Shown here piece by piece: positions 1 through 6,012 of a stretch of 11,351 nucleotides of DNA. Origin of the DNA: Chloracidobacterium sp. UBA7659. Its GTDB lineage: Bacteria > Acidobacteriota > Blastocatellia > Pyrinomonadales > Pyrinomonadaceae. The notes under the pieces are model-generated. The model was not told the origin of the DNA. It did not search any database and saw only the letters and a program-made list of their open reading frames with translations. The position numbers and the translations under genes are program-made. Location of the stretch: contig DLHV01000219.1 of NCBI GenBank assembly GCA_002483395.1, positions 17,931-29,281 of the forward strand. The letters are read 5' to 3'. How positions within the stretch are numbered: the first letter of the stretch is position 1; the number at the start of each line of letters is the position of its first letter.

Positions 1-840
1 CTCCTTGGTCGCCTGATCGTAACCACAGGCCTCGTCGCAGCCGCCGTAGGAATTATTCGTTACGCGGATATTTACACCGCGTTCCTTCATTAAGCGGACG
101 TAGTTATATGCGTTGATAAGCATCGCGGAGGTGGTGCCGAATCCGTCGCTGTCGTAGATCTTTATCGACATTATCTTAACGTTCCAGTTGACACCGACAA
201 CGCCGATCGAATTATTCCCGACAGCTCCCAAGGTGCCGGATGTGTGCGTCCCGTGGCCGTTTTCATCGAGCGGATCGGGATCGTTAAAGAAGAAATCGTA
301 GCCGTAAAAATCGTCAACGAACCCGTTACCGTCGTCGTCGAGGCTGTTATTATTGATCTCGCCGGGATTTGTCCACATATTTGCGGCAAGGTCCTCGTGC
401 GTATATTTTGCACCAGTATCGATGTTTGCTATGACTACGGTCGAACTCCCGGTTGTCAGGTCCCAAGCCTGCGGCGCGAAGATCTTTGTCATTCCGTACA
501 TGCTTCCGAAGTTCGCGTCGTTCGGTGTGTTAAGTAGCTGATAATAGAAATTGGGCTGGACTGCTTCGACCTCGCCTGAATCGAGATAACGGGCCATCAC
601 TGAGCTTAATTTAGAACCCGTGGGAAGCTTTATTCGCTGCCAGCCGAGATCGCCGAGTTTTTCCAGCATCACCCCGCGGTTTCGGGAGTTTATGTCACGT
701 GCCAGATCTGTCGGCGTGCCGCTTCTGAACTTGACCAAAACCTCGTTGGCCACGGAACCTTTTTCCGGCTGATGACCGAATGCGATCGCCGCCTGAAGCA
801 GCAAAATTATCGACAGCGAAATAAATTTTTGTGCTTTCAT
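1..840 (-). CDS. Secreted subtilisin-like serine protease (peptidase family S8), 3' end outside window
   Basis: An open frame of 280 codons runs from ATG at 840 to the left edge without a stop, so the C-terminal part is missing. Residues 1-22 form a signal peptide (KAQK, then a hydrophobic stretch ending AIAFG), so the enzyme should be exported. Residues about 30-100 resemble the short inhibitory propeptide of S8 proteases (ANEVLVKF ... GEVEAVQPNFYYQ). The catalytic domain follows: Asp141 in ANIDTGAKYTHEDL, a calcium-loop-like DDDGNGFVDDFYGYDF at 168-183, catalytic His196 in ENGHGTHTSGT, and the substrate-binding strand TNNSYGG at 261-267. The oxyanion Asn and the nucleophile Ser would lie beyond the window, so activity cannot be confirmed. 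An AGGTG Shine-Dalgarno-like sequence lies 9 nt before the ATG. The likely role is degradation of extracellular or periplasmic protein. It lies downstream of two tRNA genes on the same strand. Confidence 0.93.
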   Translation of the reverse strand, partial: MKAQKFISLSIILLLQAAIAFGHQPEKGSVANEVLVKFRSGTPTDLARDINSRNRGVMLEKLGDLGWQRIKLPTGSKLSSVMARYLDSGEVEAVQPNFYYQLLNTPNDANFGSMYGMTKIFAPQAWDLTTGSSTVVIANIDTGAKYTHEDLAANMWTNPGEINNNSLDDDGNGFVDDFYGYDFFFNDPDPLDENGHGTHTSGTLGAVGNNSIGVVGVNWNVKIMSIKIYDSDGFGTTSAMLINAYNYVRLMKERGVNIRVTNNSYGGCDEACGYDQATKE

Positions 841-961
841 ACAGCGAGGCACCTATTCGGACTAATAACGGGAATTCAAATTTGCGATCGAATACGCCGG
901 GGTCATATCCATTAAAACGGAGAATTAAGGCAAAATCGAAGATAAAAGTGGCGAATCTTAA

Positions 962-1038
962 TGGGGCGGCTAGTGGGATTCGAACCCACGACATCCTGAA
1001 CCACAATCAGGCGCTCTAACCACTGAACTATAGCCGCC
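962..1038 (-). tRNA. tRNA-His (anticodon GUG), 3' CCA encoded
   Basis: Read on the minus strand this folds as a complete cloverleaf. The acceptor stem pairs GGCGGCTA with TAGCCGCC. The anticodon arm is CCTGA-TTGTGGT-TCAGG with anticodon GTG. The T arm is GTGGG-TTCGAAT-CCCAC. The extra 5' G that marks tRNA-His (G-1, opposite C73) is present, and the CCA end is encoded in the DNA. It lies about 90 nt downstream of tRNA-Arg on the same strand, so the two are probably cotranscribed. Confidence 0.96.
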
Positions 1039-1043
1039 ATTTC

Positions 1044-1125
1044 TGATTGTCGATCTCGGATTGCGGATCGCGGATTTGAAAGACTCTCTTCCAATCCGCA
1101 TTCCGCACTCTAAAATCCGCAATCA
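1044..1125. repeat. 82-bp imperfect palindrome made of GGATTGC-like units between two tRNA genes
   Basis: The left half (about 1044-1083) and the reverse complement of the right half (about 1087-1125) match along most of their length. Both start TGATTG, contain TGCGGA-N2-GCGGATT and end AAGA, around a small CTC loop at 1084-1086. Perfect subarms are GATTGCGGAT (1059-1068) and ATCCGCAATC (1115-1124). Each arm is itself built from 7-8 nt GGATTGC/GGATCGC-like units. The element fills the spacer between tRNA-Arg and tRNA-His and would form a long hairpin in a joint transcript. It could be a REP/MITE-like dispersed element or a processing or termination structure. Copy number elsewhere is unknown. 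Confidence 0.75.
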
Positions 1126-1130
1126 ATCTT

Positions 1131-1204
1131 TACCCCCGGCACGGCTCGAACGTGCGACCTACGGCTTAGAAGGCCGTCGCTCTATCCAACTGAGCTACGG
1201 GAGC
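1131..1204 (-). tRNA. tRNA-Arg (anticodon UCU), no encoded CCA
   Basis: The minus strand folds as a cloverleaf. Acceptor GCTCCCG pairs with CGGGGGT through two G-U pairs, including a wobble at position 1:72. The D arm contains AGCTCAGTTGGATAGAGC, the anticodon arm is ACGGC-CTTCTAA-GCCGT with anticodon TCT, and the T arm is GCACG-TTCGAGC-CGTGC. The discriminator base is A, followed directly by AAGATTG, so CCA must be added after transcription, unlike the neighbouring tRNA-His. A sigma70-like promoter lies just upstream. Confidence 0.95.
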
Positions 1205-1224
1205 ATATCAAAAAGCAACTTACA

Positions 1225-1253
1225 ATCTTAGCGATTGTTGTTATTTTAGTCAA
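1225..1253 (-). promoter_or_regulatory. Sigma70-type promoter for the tRNA-Arg/tRNA-His unit
   Basis: On the minus strand, TTGACT (1253-1248) is followed by a 17-nt spacer and TAAGAT (1230-1225). The -35 matches consensus at 5 of 6 positions and the -10 at 4 of 6. Transcription would start near 1218, about 14 nt before the mature tRNA-Arg 5' end. The -35 begins just after the stop codon of the small ORF that ends at 1255, so the tRNAs can be transcribed independently of the cmk operon. Confidence 0.6.
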
Positions 1254-1254
1254 A

Positions 1255-1380
1255 CTATTTACAGAGCATCCACCCGACGGCGGCGATAATTCCGAAGATT
1301 AGCGGAGCAAACGAAATCGCAGCGATCCAATACGCTTCATTTTTGAACGAAAATCTAAGCAGACGCACTTTTCTTTTCAC
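1255..1380 (-). CDS. Small single-span membrane protein of unknown family, overlapping the end of cmk
   Basis: A 41-residue ORF starts with GTG at 1380, inside the last codons of cmk and in a different frame, and ends with TAG at 1255. A second possible GTG start at 1368 would give 37 residues. The N-terminus is strongly basic (KRKVRLLRFSFK). It is followed by a hydrophobic stretch at residues about 17-40 (YWIAAISFAPLIFGIIAAVG, then WMLCK), which fits one transmembrane helix with the N-terminus inside. The start overlaps cmk by 26 nt, suggesting translational coupling; no strong Shine-Dalgarno sequence is visible. I do not recognise a family. Support comes from the overlap arrangement and the protein-like charge and hydrophobicity pattern, but an ORF this short could arise by chance. 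Confidence 0.5.
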   Translation of the reverse strand: MKRKVRLLRFSFKNEAYWIAAISFAPLIFGIIAAVGWMLCK

Positions 1381-2032
1381 GCACAGCCGCGATCATTTGT
1401 TCGAAAACCTCGCTGAGATCCAGCTCGCTCGTATCGATCACAACGGCGTCTTCAGCGATCGTAAGCGGAGAATCTTCGCGGGAGACATCACGCTCGTCGC
1501 GCTCATTGATCTCGGCAAGCGTTTGATCGTAAGTGCTGATGCGACCCTTTGTTTTGTCCTCTTCGAACCTGCGGCGGGCCCGAGCTTCGGGTTTAGCGGT
1601 AAGGAAGAATTTAATGTCGGCGTGTGGGAAAACGACACTGCCGATATCGCGGCCTTCGAGGACGCAGCCCTTTGCAGAGTTTTCGCCAAGTGAGCGCTGG
1701 TGTTCGACCATAATCCTGCGAACTTCCGAAACGGTCGAAACGACGGAAGCGGATTGCGCAACCTCCAGTGTTCGGATCTCGGTGGTAACATCCTTTCCGT
1801 CGAGAAAGACCTTCAGGGAATCCGGCTCGCCGATCAGTTCGATCTTTGCATTCTCCGCGATGTTCACTACCTTTTTCCTATCGTTGAGGGCAACGTCGTG
1901 CTGGATGACGGCCAATGCGACGGCACGGTACATGGCGCCAGTATCAAGATATAGCAGGTCCAAATTTTTTGCGAGCATCTTGCCGAGCGTGGATTTGCCT
2001 GCTCCTGAAGGGCCATCAATCGCTATTATCAT
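1355..2032 (-). CDS. cmk: (d)CMP kinase (cytidylate kinase)
   Basis: A 225-residue cytoplasmic nucleoside monophosphate kinase that phosphorylates CMP and dCMP with ATP, supplying CDP/dCDP for nucleic acid and lipid precursor synthesis. The length is normal for the bacterial family. The P-loop GPSGAGKST is at residues 7-15, LDTGAMYRA at 29-37 and DVTTEIR at 81-87. The CMP-binding EGRDIGSVVFP is at 126-136, and the LID-like basic segment with RARRRFEE and ERDERD is at about 151-182. The ATG at 2032 shares one base with the TAA stop of the upstream YjbR-family gene, so the two are probably translationally coupled. The usual neighbours such as rpsA or ispH are not seen in this window. A small ORF overlaps its 3' end. 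Confidence 0.97.
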   Translation of the reverse strand: MIIAIDGPSGAGKSTLGKMLAKNLDLLYLDTGAMYRAVALAVIQHDVALNDRKKVVNIAENAKIELIGEPDSLKVFLDGKDVTTEIRTLEVAQSASVVSTVSEVRRIMVEHQRSLGENSAKGCVLEGRDIGSVVFPHADIKFFLTAKPEARARRRFEEDKTKGRISTYDQTLAEINERDERDVSREDSPLTIAEDAVVIDTSELDLSEVFEQMIAAVREKKSASA

Positions 2033-2379
2033 TATTTTGACAGGCTCTTACGCAATTTTTGCGAGAGCTTTTGGTAAACCATCAGGTACGACTTTGAGAT
2101 CAAATCCTCAAGTTCGTCGTCGGAAAGTGCATGGGCATCTGCAACCGCAACCCAATGATAGCGTGCAACGTAGGGAGCAGGGATTATGCCATTCTTTTCG
2201 ATGAGTTCGGAAAATTTTTCAGGCGTGCATTTGAACGACACACGGAAATCGGCCTGATCCAGGCCGGTGACGCAAAACATCTTCCCGCCGACGCAAGAAC
2301 AAAGGTCGTTGTCCCATTTTACATCTTCCGTGGCGTGCGGAAAGGAAAGACAAATTTCACGGAGTTGTTCGATGTTCAT
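2032..2379 (-). CDS. MmcQ/YjbR family protein
   Basis: A 115-residue protein of the YjbR/MmcQ (CyaY-like fold) family, whose members are small, often called DNA-binding, and have no settled biochemical role. The family pattern is clear: an N-terminal IEQLREICLSFPHATEDVKWDND, a central GGKMFCVTGL (32-40) followed by RVSFKC, and the C-terminal PAPYVARYHWVAV and LSDDELEDLISKSYLMVYQKL. The frame stays open upstream, but family length and the start pattern M-N-I-E-Q favour ATG at 2379. The Shine-Dalgarno is weak (only TGAG next to the ATG). It follows the threonine aldolase by 77 nt and overlaps cmk by one base (TAATG), so it is probably in the same operon. Confidence 0.88.
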   Translation of the reverse strand: MNIEQLREICLSFPHATEDVKWDNDLCSCVGGKMFCVTGLDQADFRVSFKCTPEKFSELIEKNGIIPAPYVARYHWVAVADAHALSDDELEDLISKSYLMVYQKLSQKLRKSLSK

Positions 2380-2456
2380 CTCAATTCTGTCAGTCCGTCG
2401 GCTTCGGCTGAATCGTGAGAAAGGCATTTTGACGCAAAGTCCGAAACCATAGGCGG

Positions 2457-3488
2457 TCAATCAATGATTTGGGTCAATGCTTCGATTGTTTTGTCAATAT
2501 CTGGCTTCGATACATCGCAGTGGGTAACCATGCGAATCGAATTGCCGAAACCTATTGCCAATATTCCTCTTTCCTTCAGTTCTGAACAAATCTCACCCGA
2601 ATCTTTGCGGGTGCGCGCTATGTCGAAGATGACAATATTCGTTGCTACCGTATCAAGGTTGATCGAGACACCCGACAGATTCGCGGCGCCGTAGCCAAGC
2701 CTGCGAGCATTTTCATGATCTTCGAGCAAACGTTTTGGCCCTTCTTCGAGAGCGATCAGGCCGGCCGCGGCGAGAACACCGATTTGACGCATACCGCCGC
2801 CGAGGCGTTTTCTCAGTACGCGGGCTTTCTCAATAAATACCTTCGTGCCCAGAAGGATCGAGCCCGCCGGGGCACCCAGCCCCTTCGATAGCGTGAACAT
2901 CACGGAATCGCAATGCCATGTCAGATCGGCGACCGGCGTTTTCGAAGTAACGGAGGCATTAAATATCCGTGCTCCATCCATATGAACCGGCAGATCGAGA
3001 TCGTGGGCTCTTTTGCAAATTTCAGCGCAATGTTCGGCGGTCATTACGCTTCCACCAGCAAAATTGTGCGTGTTTTCGAGACAGATCAATCCTGTAGGTG
3101 CGACATAGTATGGCTGGCCTATATGCAAACCCGACTCTATCTCGTTCCAGGTCAAATGACCCGTCCGGTTTTCACTTCTTACCGGACGGATCGTGACGCC
3201 GGAAATAACGGCGGCCGCGCCGAGTTCGTAGTTGAAAATGTGCCCGCGATCCTCGATAACGATCTCCTGCCCTGGCTCAGTGTGCAGCTTAACGGCGATC
3301 TCGTTGCCCATCGATCCGGTCGGGACAAACAAAGCGGCCTCTTTTTCAAATACTTCGGCAGCGCGATCCTGCAGACGATTGACCGTCGGGTCTTCGCCAA
3401 ACACGTCATCACCCACCTCGGCCGCCGCCATTGCCGAGCGCATTTCGGCAGTCGGTTTCGTGACTGTATCGCTGCGGAGATCGATCAT
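2457..3488 (-). CDS. ltaE: Low-specificity L-threonine aldolase (PLP-dependent, beta-eliminating lyase family)
   Basis: A 343-residue fold-type-I PLP enzyme expected to split L-threonine or L-allo-threonine into glycine and acetaldehyde in the cytoplasm. The N-terminus MIDLRSDTVTKPTAEMR is the classic family start, so ATG at 3488 is preferred over an in-frame GTG at 3557 that would add 23 atypical residues. Visible active-site features: VGDDVFGEDPT (25-35), the ring-stacking His83 in EDRGHIF, ENTHN at 138-142, the DGAR segment at 171-174 and the Schiff-base Lys202 in TLSKGLGAP. RKRLGGGMRQ (226-235) is also typical. The length is normal. No strong Shine-Dalgarno precedes the chosen ATG. It is divergent from the amidohydrolase gene across a 182-bp region and heads the yjbR-cmk gene line. 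Confidence 0.93.
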   Translation of the reverse strand: MIDLRSDTVTKPTAEMRSAMAAAEVGDDVFGEDPTVNRLQDRAAEVFEKEAALFVPTGSMGNEIAVKLHTEPGQEIVIEDRGHIFNYELGAAAVISGVTIRPVRSENRTGHLTWNEIESGLHIGQPYYVAPTGLICLENTHNFAGGSVMTAEHCAEICKRAHDLDLPVHMDGARIFNASVTSKTPVADLTWHCDSVMFTLSKGLGAPAGSILLGTKVFIEKARVLRKRLGGGMRQIGVLAAAGLIALEEGPKRLLEDHENARRLGYGAANLSGVSINLDTVATNIVIFDIARTRKDSGEICSELKERGILAIGFGNSIRMVTHCDVSKPDIDKTIEALTQIID

Positions 3489-3538
3489 TACAAGTAAGCA
3501 ATCAGCAGAATCAAGTTTGCGTCGAAAAATATTCGCCA

Positions 3539-3554
3539 GCAAAATCGATTTTGC
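3539..3554. promoter_or_regulatory. Perfect 16-bp palindrome, possible operator
   Basis: GCAAAATCGATTTTGC is a perfect palindrome. It lies between the divergent threonine aldolase and amidohydrolase genes, 24 nt upstream of the first plus-strand -35 box and 51 nt upstream of the aldolase ATG. Its position and symmetry suit a dimeric regulator, but no matching regulator is encoded beside it. Confidence 0.4.
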
Positions 3555-3577
3555 CACGAATCATCACTAAAGAGAAT

Positions 3578-3620
3578 TTGACAACGTTAGTTTGTATTGC
3601 TATACGGGCGTGACTATAAT
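3578..3620 (+). promoter_or_regulatory. Two overlapping sigma70-like promoters for the amidohydrolase gene
   Basis: Candidate 1 is TTGACA (3578-3583), a 17-nt spacer and TATACG (3601-3606). Candidate 2 is TTGTAT (3592-3597), a 17-nt spacer and a perfect TATAAT (3615-3620). Either would place the 5' end at about 3613 or 3627, leaving a 44-58 nt leader that holds the strong GAGGGAGA ribosome binding site before the ATG at 3671. Confidence 0.6.
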
Positions 3621-3670
3621 CTGCGGAGACTTAGGAACATCGCCAATTCAAACTACTTCGAGGGAGAAAT

Positions 3671-5002
3671 ATGTCAAAATTCAGGCTTTTTGCGGTTCTC
3701 GTTTTGTGTTTTGTATTGCTGGCAGTTAATACCGCTGCTCAGCAAATGGGTGCTCCGGGTGAGCAACGCGGCAAGGGCACCGTCGTTCTGCGTGCCGCAC
3801 AGATCATAGATGGAACGGGTGCGCAACCGATCAAAAATGGCGTTATTGTTGTGACAAACGACAAGATCGCCGTGGTTGGGGCGAGCGGAAGCGTGATTCC
3901 TGCCGGAGCAAAGATCATCGATCTTGGCGACGCGACGCTGATGCCGGGTTTTATTGATGCTCACACGCATATTATCGGGCGTGTTCTGGGTGATCCGGAA
4001 GGACAGAATTCGCGGGTTCGCGATTACAATTCGTTCGGAGCGATCCTCGGCGTGGGAAATGCGCAAAGGACGCTGCTCGGCGGTTTTACAACGATTCGAA
4101 ACGTTGGCGCGGGAAATTTTGACGACCTGGCGTTACGAAAAGCGATAAACGATGGTTGGATAGCAGGCCCGCGAATTTTGACCGCGGGGCATTCGCTGGG
4201 AATAACCGGCGGACATTGCGATGAGAACGGCTATAAACCCGGACTCGCCGACGGCGACTACAAAACCGGCATCGCCGACGGGCCGGAGGCTGTACGCGCG
4301 GCTGTTCGGTATCAGGTGAAATATGGTGCGGACGTGATAAAAACATGTGCGACCGGCGGTGTTCTTTCTGAAGGAGATGCTGTCGGAGCGACGCAATATA
4401 CTTACGAAGAGCTGAAGGCGATGGTCGATGAGGCTCATAAACTCGAACGAAAAGTCGCCGCTCACGCTCACGGAACCGAGGGCATCAAGATCGCGACGCG
4501 TGCGGGTGTAGCATCGATCGAGCATGGTTCGTTCCTCGATGAAGAAGGAGCGAAACTGATGGCCGAGCGTGGAACATATCTCGTGCCGACGCTGATGGCC
4601 GGTGAAACCGTTGAGCGGCTTGCCAAAAGCGGCGTCCTGAAAGGATTTCGCGGCGAGAAGGCTCTGGCAGCGGCGGCCGCGATGCGGAACGGGATAAAGA
4701 TCGCTGTCGCTAATCGTGTCCCGATCGCGCTCGGCACCGACGCTGGCGTGATTCAACACGGAACAAACGCTCACGAATTCACGCTGATGGTCGAGTGGGG
4801 CGGAATGCGGCCGCTTGATGCAATAACGGCCGGAACGCTGAGCGGTGCGAAATTGCTTGGATTGGACAAAACGATCGGTTCGCTTACCGTGGGGAAATTC
4901 GCCGACATCGTCGCCGTTCCGGGCGATCCGCTGAAAGATATCAAGAAAATGGAAAATGCCGTTTTTGTTATGCGAAACGGCGTGGTCTACAAACAACCGT
5001 GA
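3671..5002 (+). CDS. Secreted metal-dependent amidohydrolase (imidazolonepropionase/Sgx9260-like prolidase group)
   Basis: A 443-residue protein of the amidohydrolase superfamily. Residues 1-23 are a signal peptide (SKFR, hydrophobic core, then NTAAQ), so it acts in the periplasm or outside the cell. A small beta-sandwich segment (about 37-92) is followed by the metal-binding barrel. The visible ligand set is HxH at His98/His100 (FIDAHTH), a probable carboxylated Lys224 (DVIKTCATGG), His265 (AAHAHG), His285 (SIEHGSF) and Asp357 (ALGTDAG). That is the binuclear set of the group that hydrolyses N-acyl or dipeptide (Xaa-Pro, Xaa-Lys/Arg) substrates, although the exact substrate cannot be read here. 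The C-terminal end VGKFADIVAVPGDPL returns to the beta-sandwich, so the protein looks complete. GAGGGAGA lies about 5 nt before the ATG. Confidence 0.93.
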   Translation: MSKFRLFAVLVLCFVLLAVNTAAQQMGAPGEQRGKGTVVLRAAQIIDGTGAQPIKNGVIVVTNDKIAVVGASGSVIPAGAKIIDLGDATLMPGFIDAHTHIIGRVLGDPEGQNSRVRDYNSFGAILGVGNAQRTLLGGFTTIRNVGAGNFDDLALRKAINDGWIAGPRILTAGHSLGITGGHCDENGYKPGLADGDYKTGIADGPEAVRAAVRYQVKYGADVIKTCATGGVLSEGDAVGATQYTYEELKAMVDEAHKLERKVAAHAHGTEGIKIATRAGVASIEHGSFLDEEGAKLMAERGTYLVPTLMAGETVERLAKSGVLKGFRGEKALAAAAAMRNGIKIAVANRVPIALGTDAGVIQHGTNAHEFTLMVEWGGMRPLDAITAGTLSGAKLLGLDKTIGSLTVGKFADIVAVPGDPLKDIKKMENAVFVMRNGVVYKQP

Positions 5003-5008
5003 CCCGAT

Positions 5009-5039
5009 TTTGCGACTCCGCAAACCTATTGTTTTGCGG
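5009..5039. terminator. Hairpin between convergent transcripts, possible bidirectional terminator
   Basis: CCGCAAA (5018-5024) pairs with TTTGCGG (5033-5039) around an 8-nt loop. An alternative stem pairs TTTGCG (5009-5014) with CGCAAA (5019-5024), so the middle segment can join either partner. It sits just after the amidohydrolase stop and just after the end of the minus-strand DUF1772 remnant. There is no good U-tract, so termination is plausible but weakly supported. Confidence 0.4.
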
Positions 5040-5045
5040 CTAAAT

Positions 5046-5308
5046 CTACTTTGATATGTAAACAAGCCCAATTGTGAACGCTGCCGTGGAGGCAAGCGAA
5101 CGCTACAGTCCTAATGTGGTTCCAAAAAGTCCAGTCGGACAAATAGTTTGCCCATATGTCGGCGCTGTTAGCATCTCCTCAGCCGCCGGTAGACGCCCGA
5201 GGGCTTTCATAACCGAACTGGAAAATGCGAAAAACAGTCTCGCAATTAACCAGCTGCCAAGGGCCGAAAAAATTGTTAGAACAATATAAATCTATCAATA
5301 ACTGTCAT
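5046..5308 (-). pseudogene. Decayed DUF1772 (anthrone oxygenase-like) membrane protein gene
   Basis: The start is intact: AGGAGG five bases before ATG at 5308, overlapping the upstream stop as ATGA. Codons 1-10 read MTVIDRFILF and then hit TAA. Restoring one base continues with TIFSALGSWLIARLFFAF, then SSSVMKALGRLPAAEEM, the recognisable N-terminal helix and MKALGRLP pattern of DUF1772. After that, in another frame from about 5154, comes WANYLSDWTFWNHIRTVA, and after a further frame change SLASTAAFTIGLVYISK and TAG at 5046. This matches the family's C-terminal WNHVRT-VASLA helix. The family is usually about 150-170 residues, so roughly 75-80 central codons are missing. There are thus at least two frameshifts plus an internal deletion. 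The identification is from recalled family patterns, not from a search. Confidence 0.78.
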
Positions 5309-5949
5309 AAACGCCTCCTCGAAAATTGGTATGAGACGCCCGGAGCTTTTCTCAAATATGTATCGTCCATCAACTGTTTCAGCAGAAAGTCAGCGACATC
5401 GGGCTGTGAGATTTTGAGTGTTACGGTTTTGTCATTGGCTGTAAAGCCGTGCTTGTACTCACCGGTCCTGGTGCCGTCCGTAAAAGCTGCAGGACGAACA
5501 ATCGTCCAATCCAAGTCGCTCTGTTTTACGAATTCTTCCTGCTGTACGTGATCCTCATAGGCCGGGCGCAAGAGCATTCCGAACATGACATATTTCCACC
5601 AGAAATTCAGGTTACCGCGACTGTCTCCGACGCCGAGGGTCGACTGACAGATCAGGCGCCGGACGCCCTTTTTTCCCATAGCGCTGATGATGTTCCGCGT
5701 TCCCTCTGACCGGATAGTGCCCTTCCTGCCAGCACCAAGTACACACAGCACTGCGTCCTGGCCGTTGACCGCCTCTTCCACTGACGCAAGATTCAGCACA
5801 TCGCCCTGAACTACCCGCAGGTTTGCGTCAGTGACGCCGAGCTTTGCCGGATCGCGTGCGAATGCTGTTACGACGTGTCCCTGTTCAATGGCTTGTTTGA
5901 CTGTCTCGCGGCCTACACTGCCTGCTGCTCCAAATATTGCTAATTTCAT
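5305..5949 (-). CDS. NAD(P)H-binding oxidoreductase (atypical SDR, NmrA-like)
   Basis: A 214-residue cytoplasmic Rossmann-fold protein of the atypical short-chain dehydrogenase group. Residues 1-13 are MKLAIFGAAGSVG with the dinucleotide-binding GxxGxxG, FARDP at 30-34 suggests NADP(H), GDVLN is at 49-53, and WTIVRPAAFTDG at 148-159 is typical of the family. No Tyr-x-x-x-Lys catalytic pair is evident, as is usual for this group, so the substrate is unknown. ATG at 5949 is chosen because GGAGG sits 8 nt upstream; the frame extends to 5982 without a comparable site. The C-terminus YLRKAPGVSY is followed by QFSRRRL, whose codons contain the Shine-Dalgarno of the downstream DUF1772 remnant. It is divergent from, and probably controlled by, the adjacent TetR regulator. 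Confidence 0.9.
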   Translation of the reverse strand: MKLAIFGAAGSVGRETVKQAIEQGHVVTAFARDPAKLGVTDANLRVVQGDVLNLASVEEAVNGQDAVLCVLGAGRKGTIRSEGTRNIISAMGKKGVRRLICQSTLGVGDSRGNLNFWWKYVMFGMLLRPAYEDHVQQEEFVKQSDLDWTIVRPAAFTDGTRTGEYKHGFTANDKTVTLKISQPDVADFLLKQLMDDTYLRKAPGVSYQFSRRRL

Positions 5950-5983
5950 TGTTATTACCTCCGTTGCTTTACACGGCGTCAAT

Positions 5984-6012
5984 TTGACATCATGTAAACA
6001 ATAGTGTATACT
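5984..6012 (+). promoter_or_regulatory. Sigma70 promoter of the TetR gene, predicted leaderless
   Basis: TTGACA (5984-5989), a 17-nt spacer and TATACT (6007-6012) form a near-consensus promoter. Only 7 nt separate the -10 box from the A of the TetR ATG at 6020, so transcription should begin at or next to the start codon. No Shine-Dalgarno is present, which agrees with a leaderless mRNA. Confidence 0.75.

Noticed and set aside
1044..1125. CRISPR-like array
   Set aside because: The units are 7-8 nt and arranged as an inverted repeat, without regular repeats and unique spacers.
1533..2204. 223-codon plus-strand frame
   Set aside because: It crosses the cmk/yjbR boundary in antisense and is low-complexity Ser/Arg-rich, so it is a shadow.
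2913..3497. 194-codon plus-strand frame
   Set aside because: It is a shadow of the threonine aldolase gene, which has complete catalytic motifs on the minus strand.
4133..5095. 320-codon minus-strand frame
   Set aside because: It is antisense to the amidohydrolase; its sequence is Arg/Ser-rich with no domain pattern.
5074..5289. 71-codon plus-strand frame between the amidohydrolase and oxidoreductase genes
   Set aside because: The minus strand here carries the recognisable DUF1772 remnant, which explains the sequence better.
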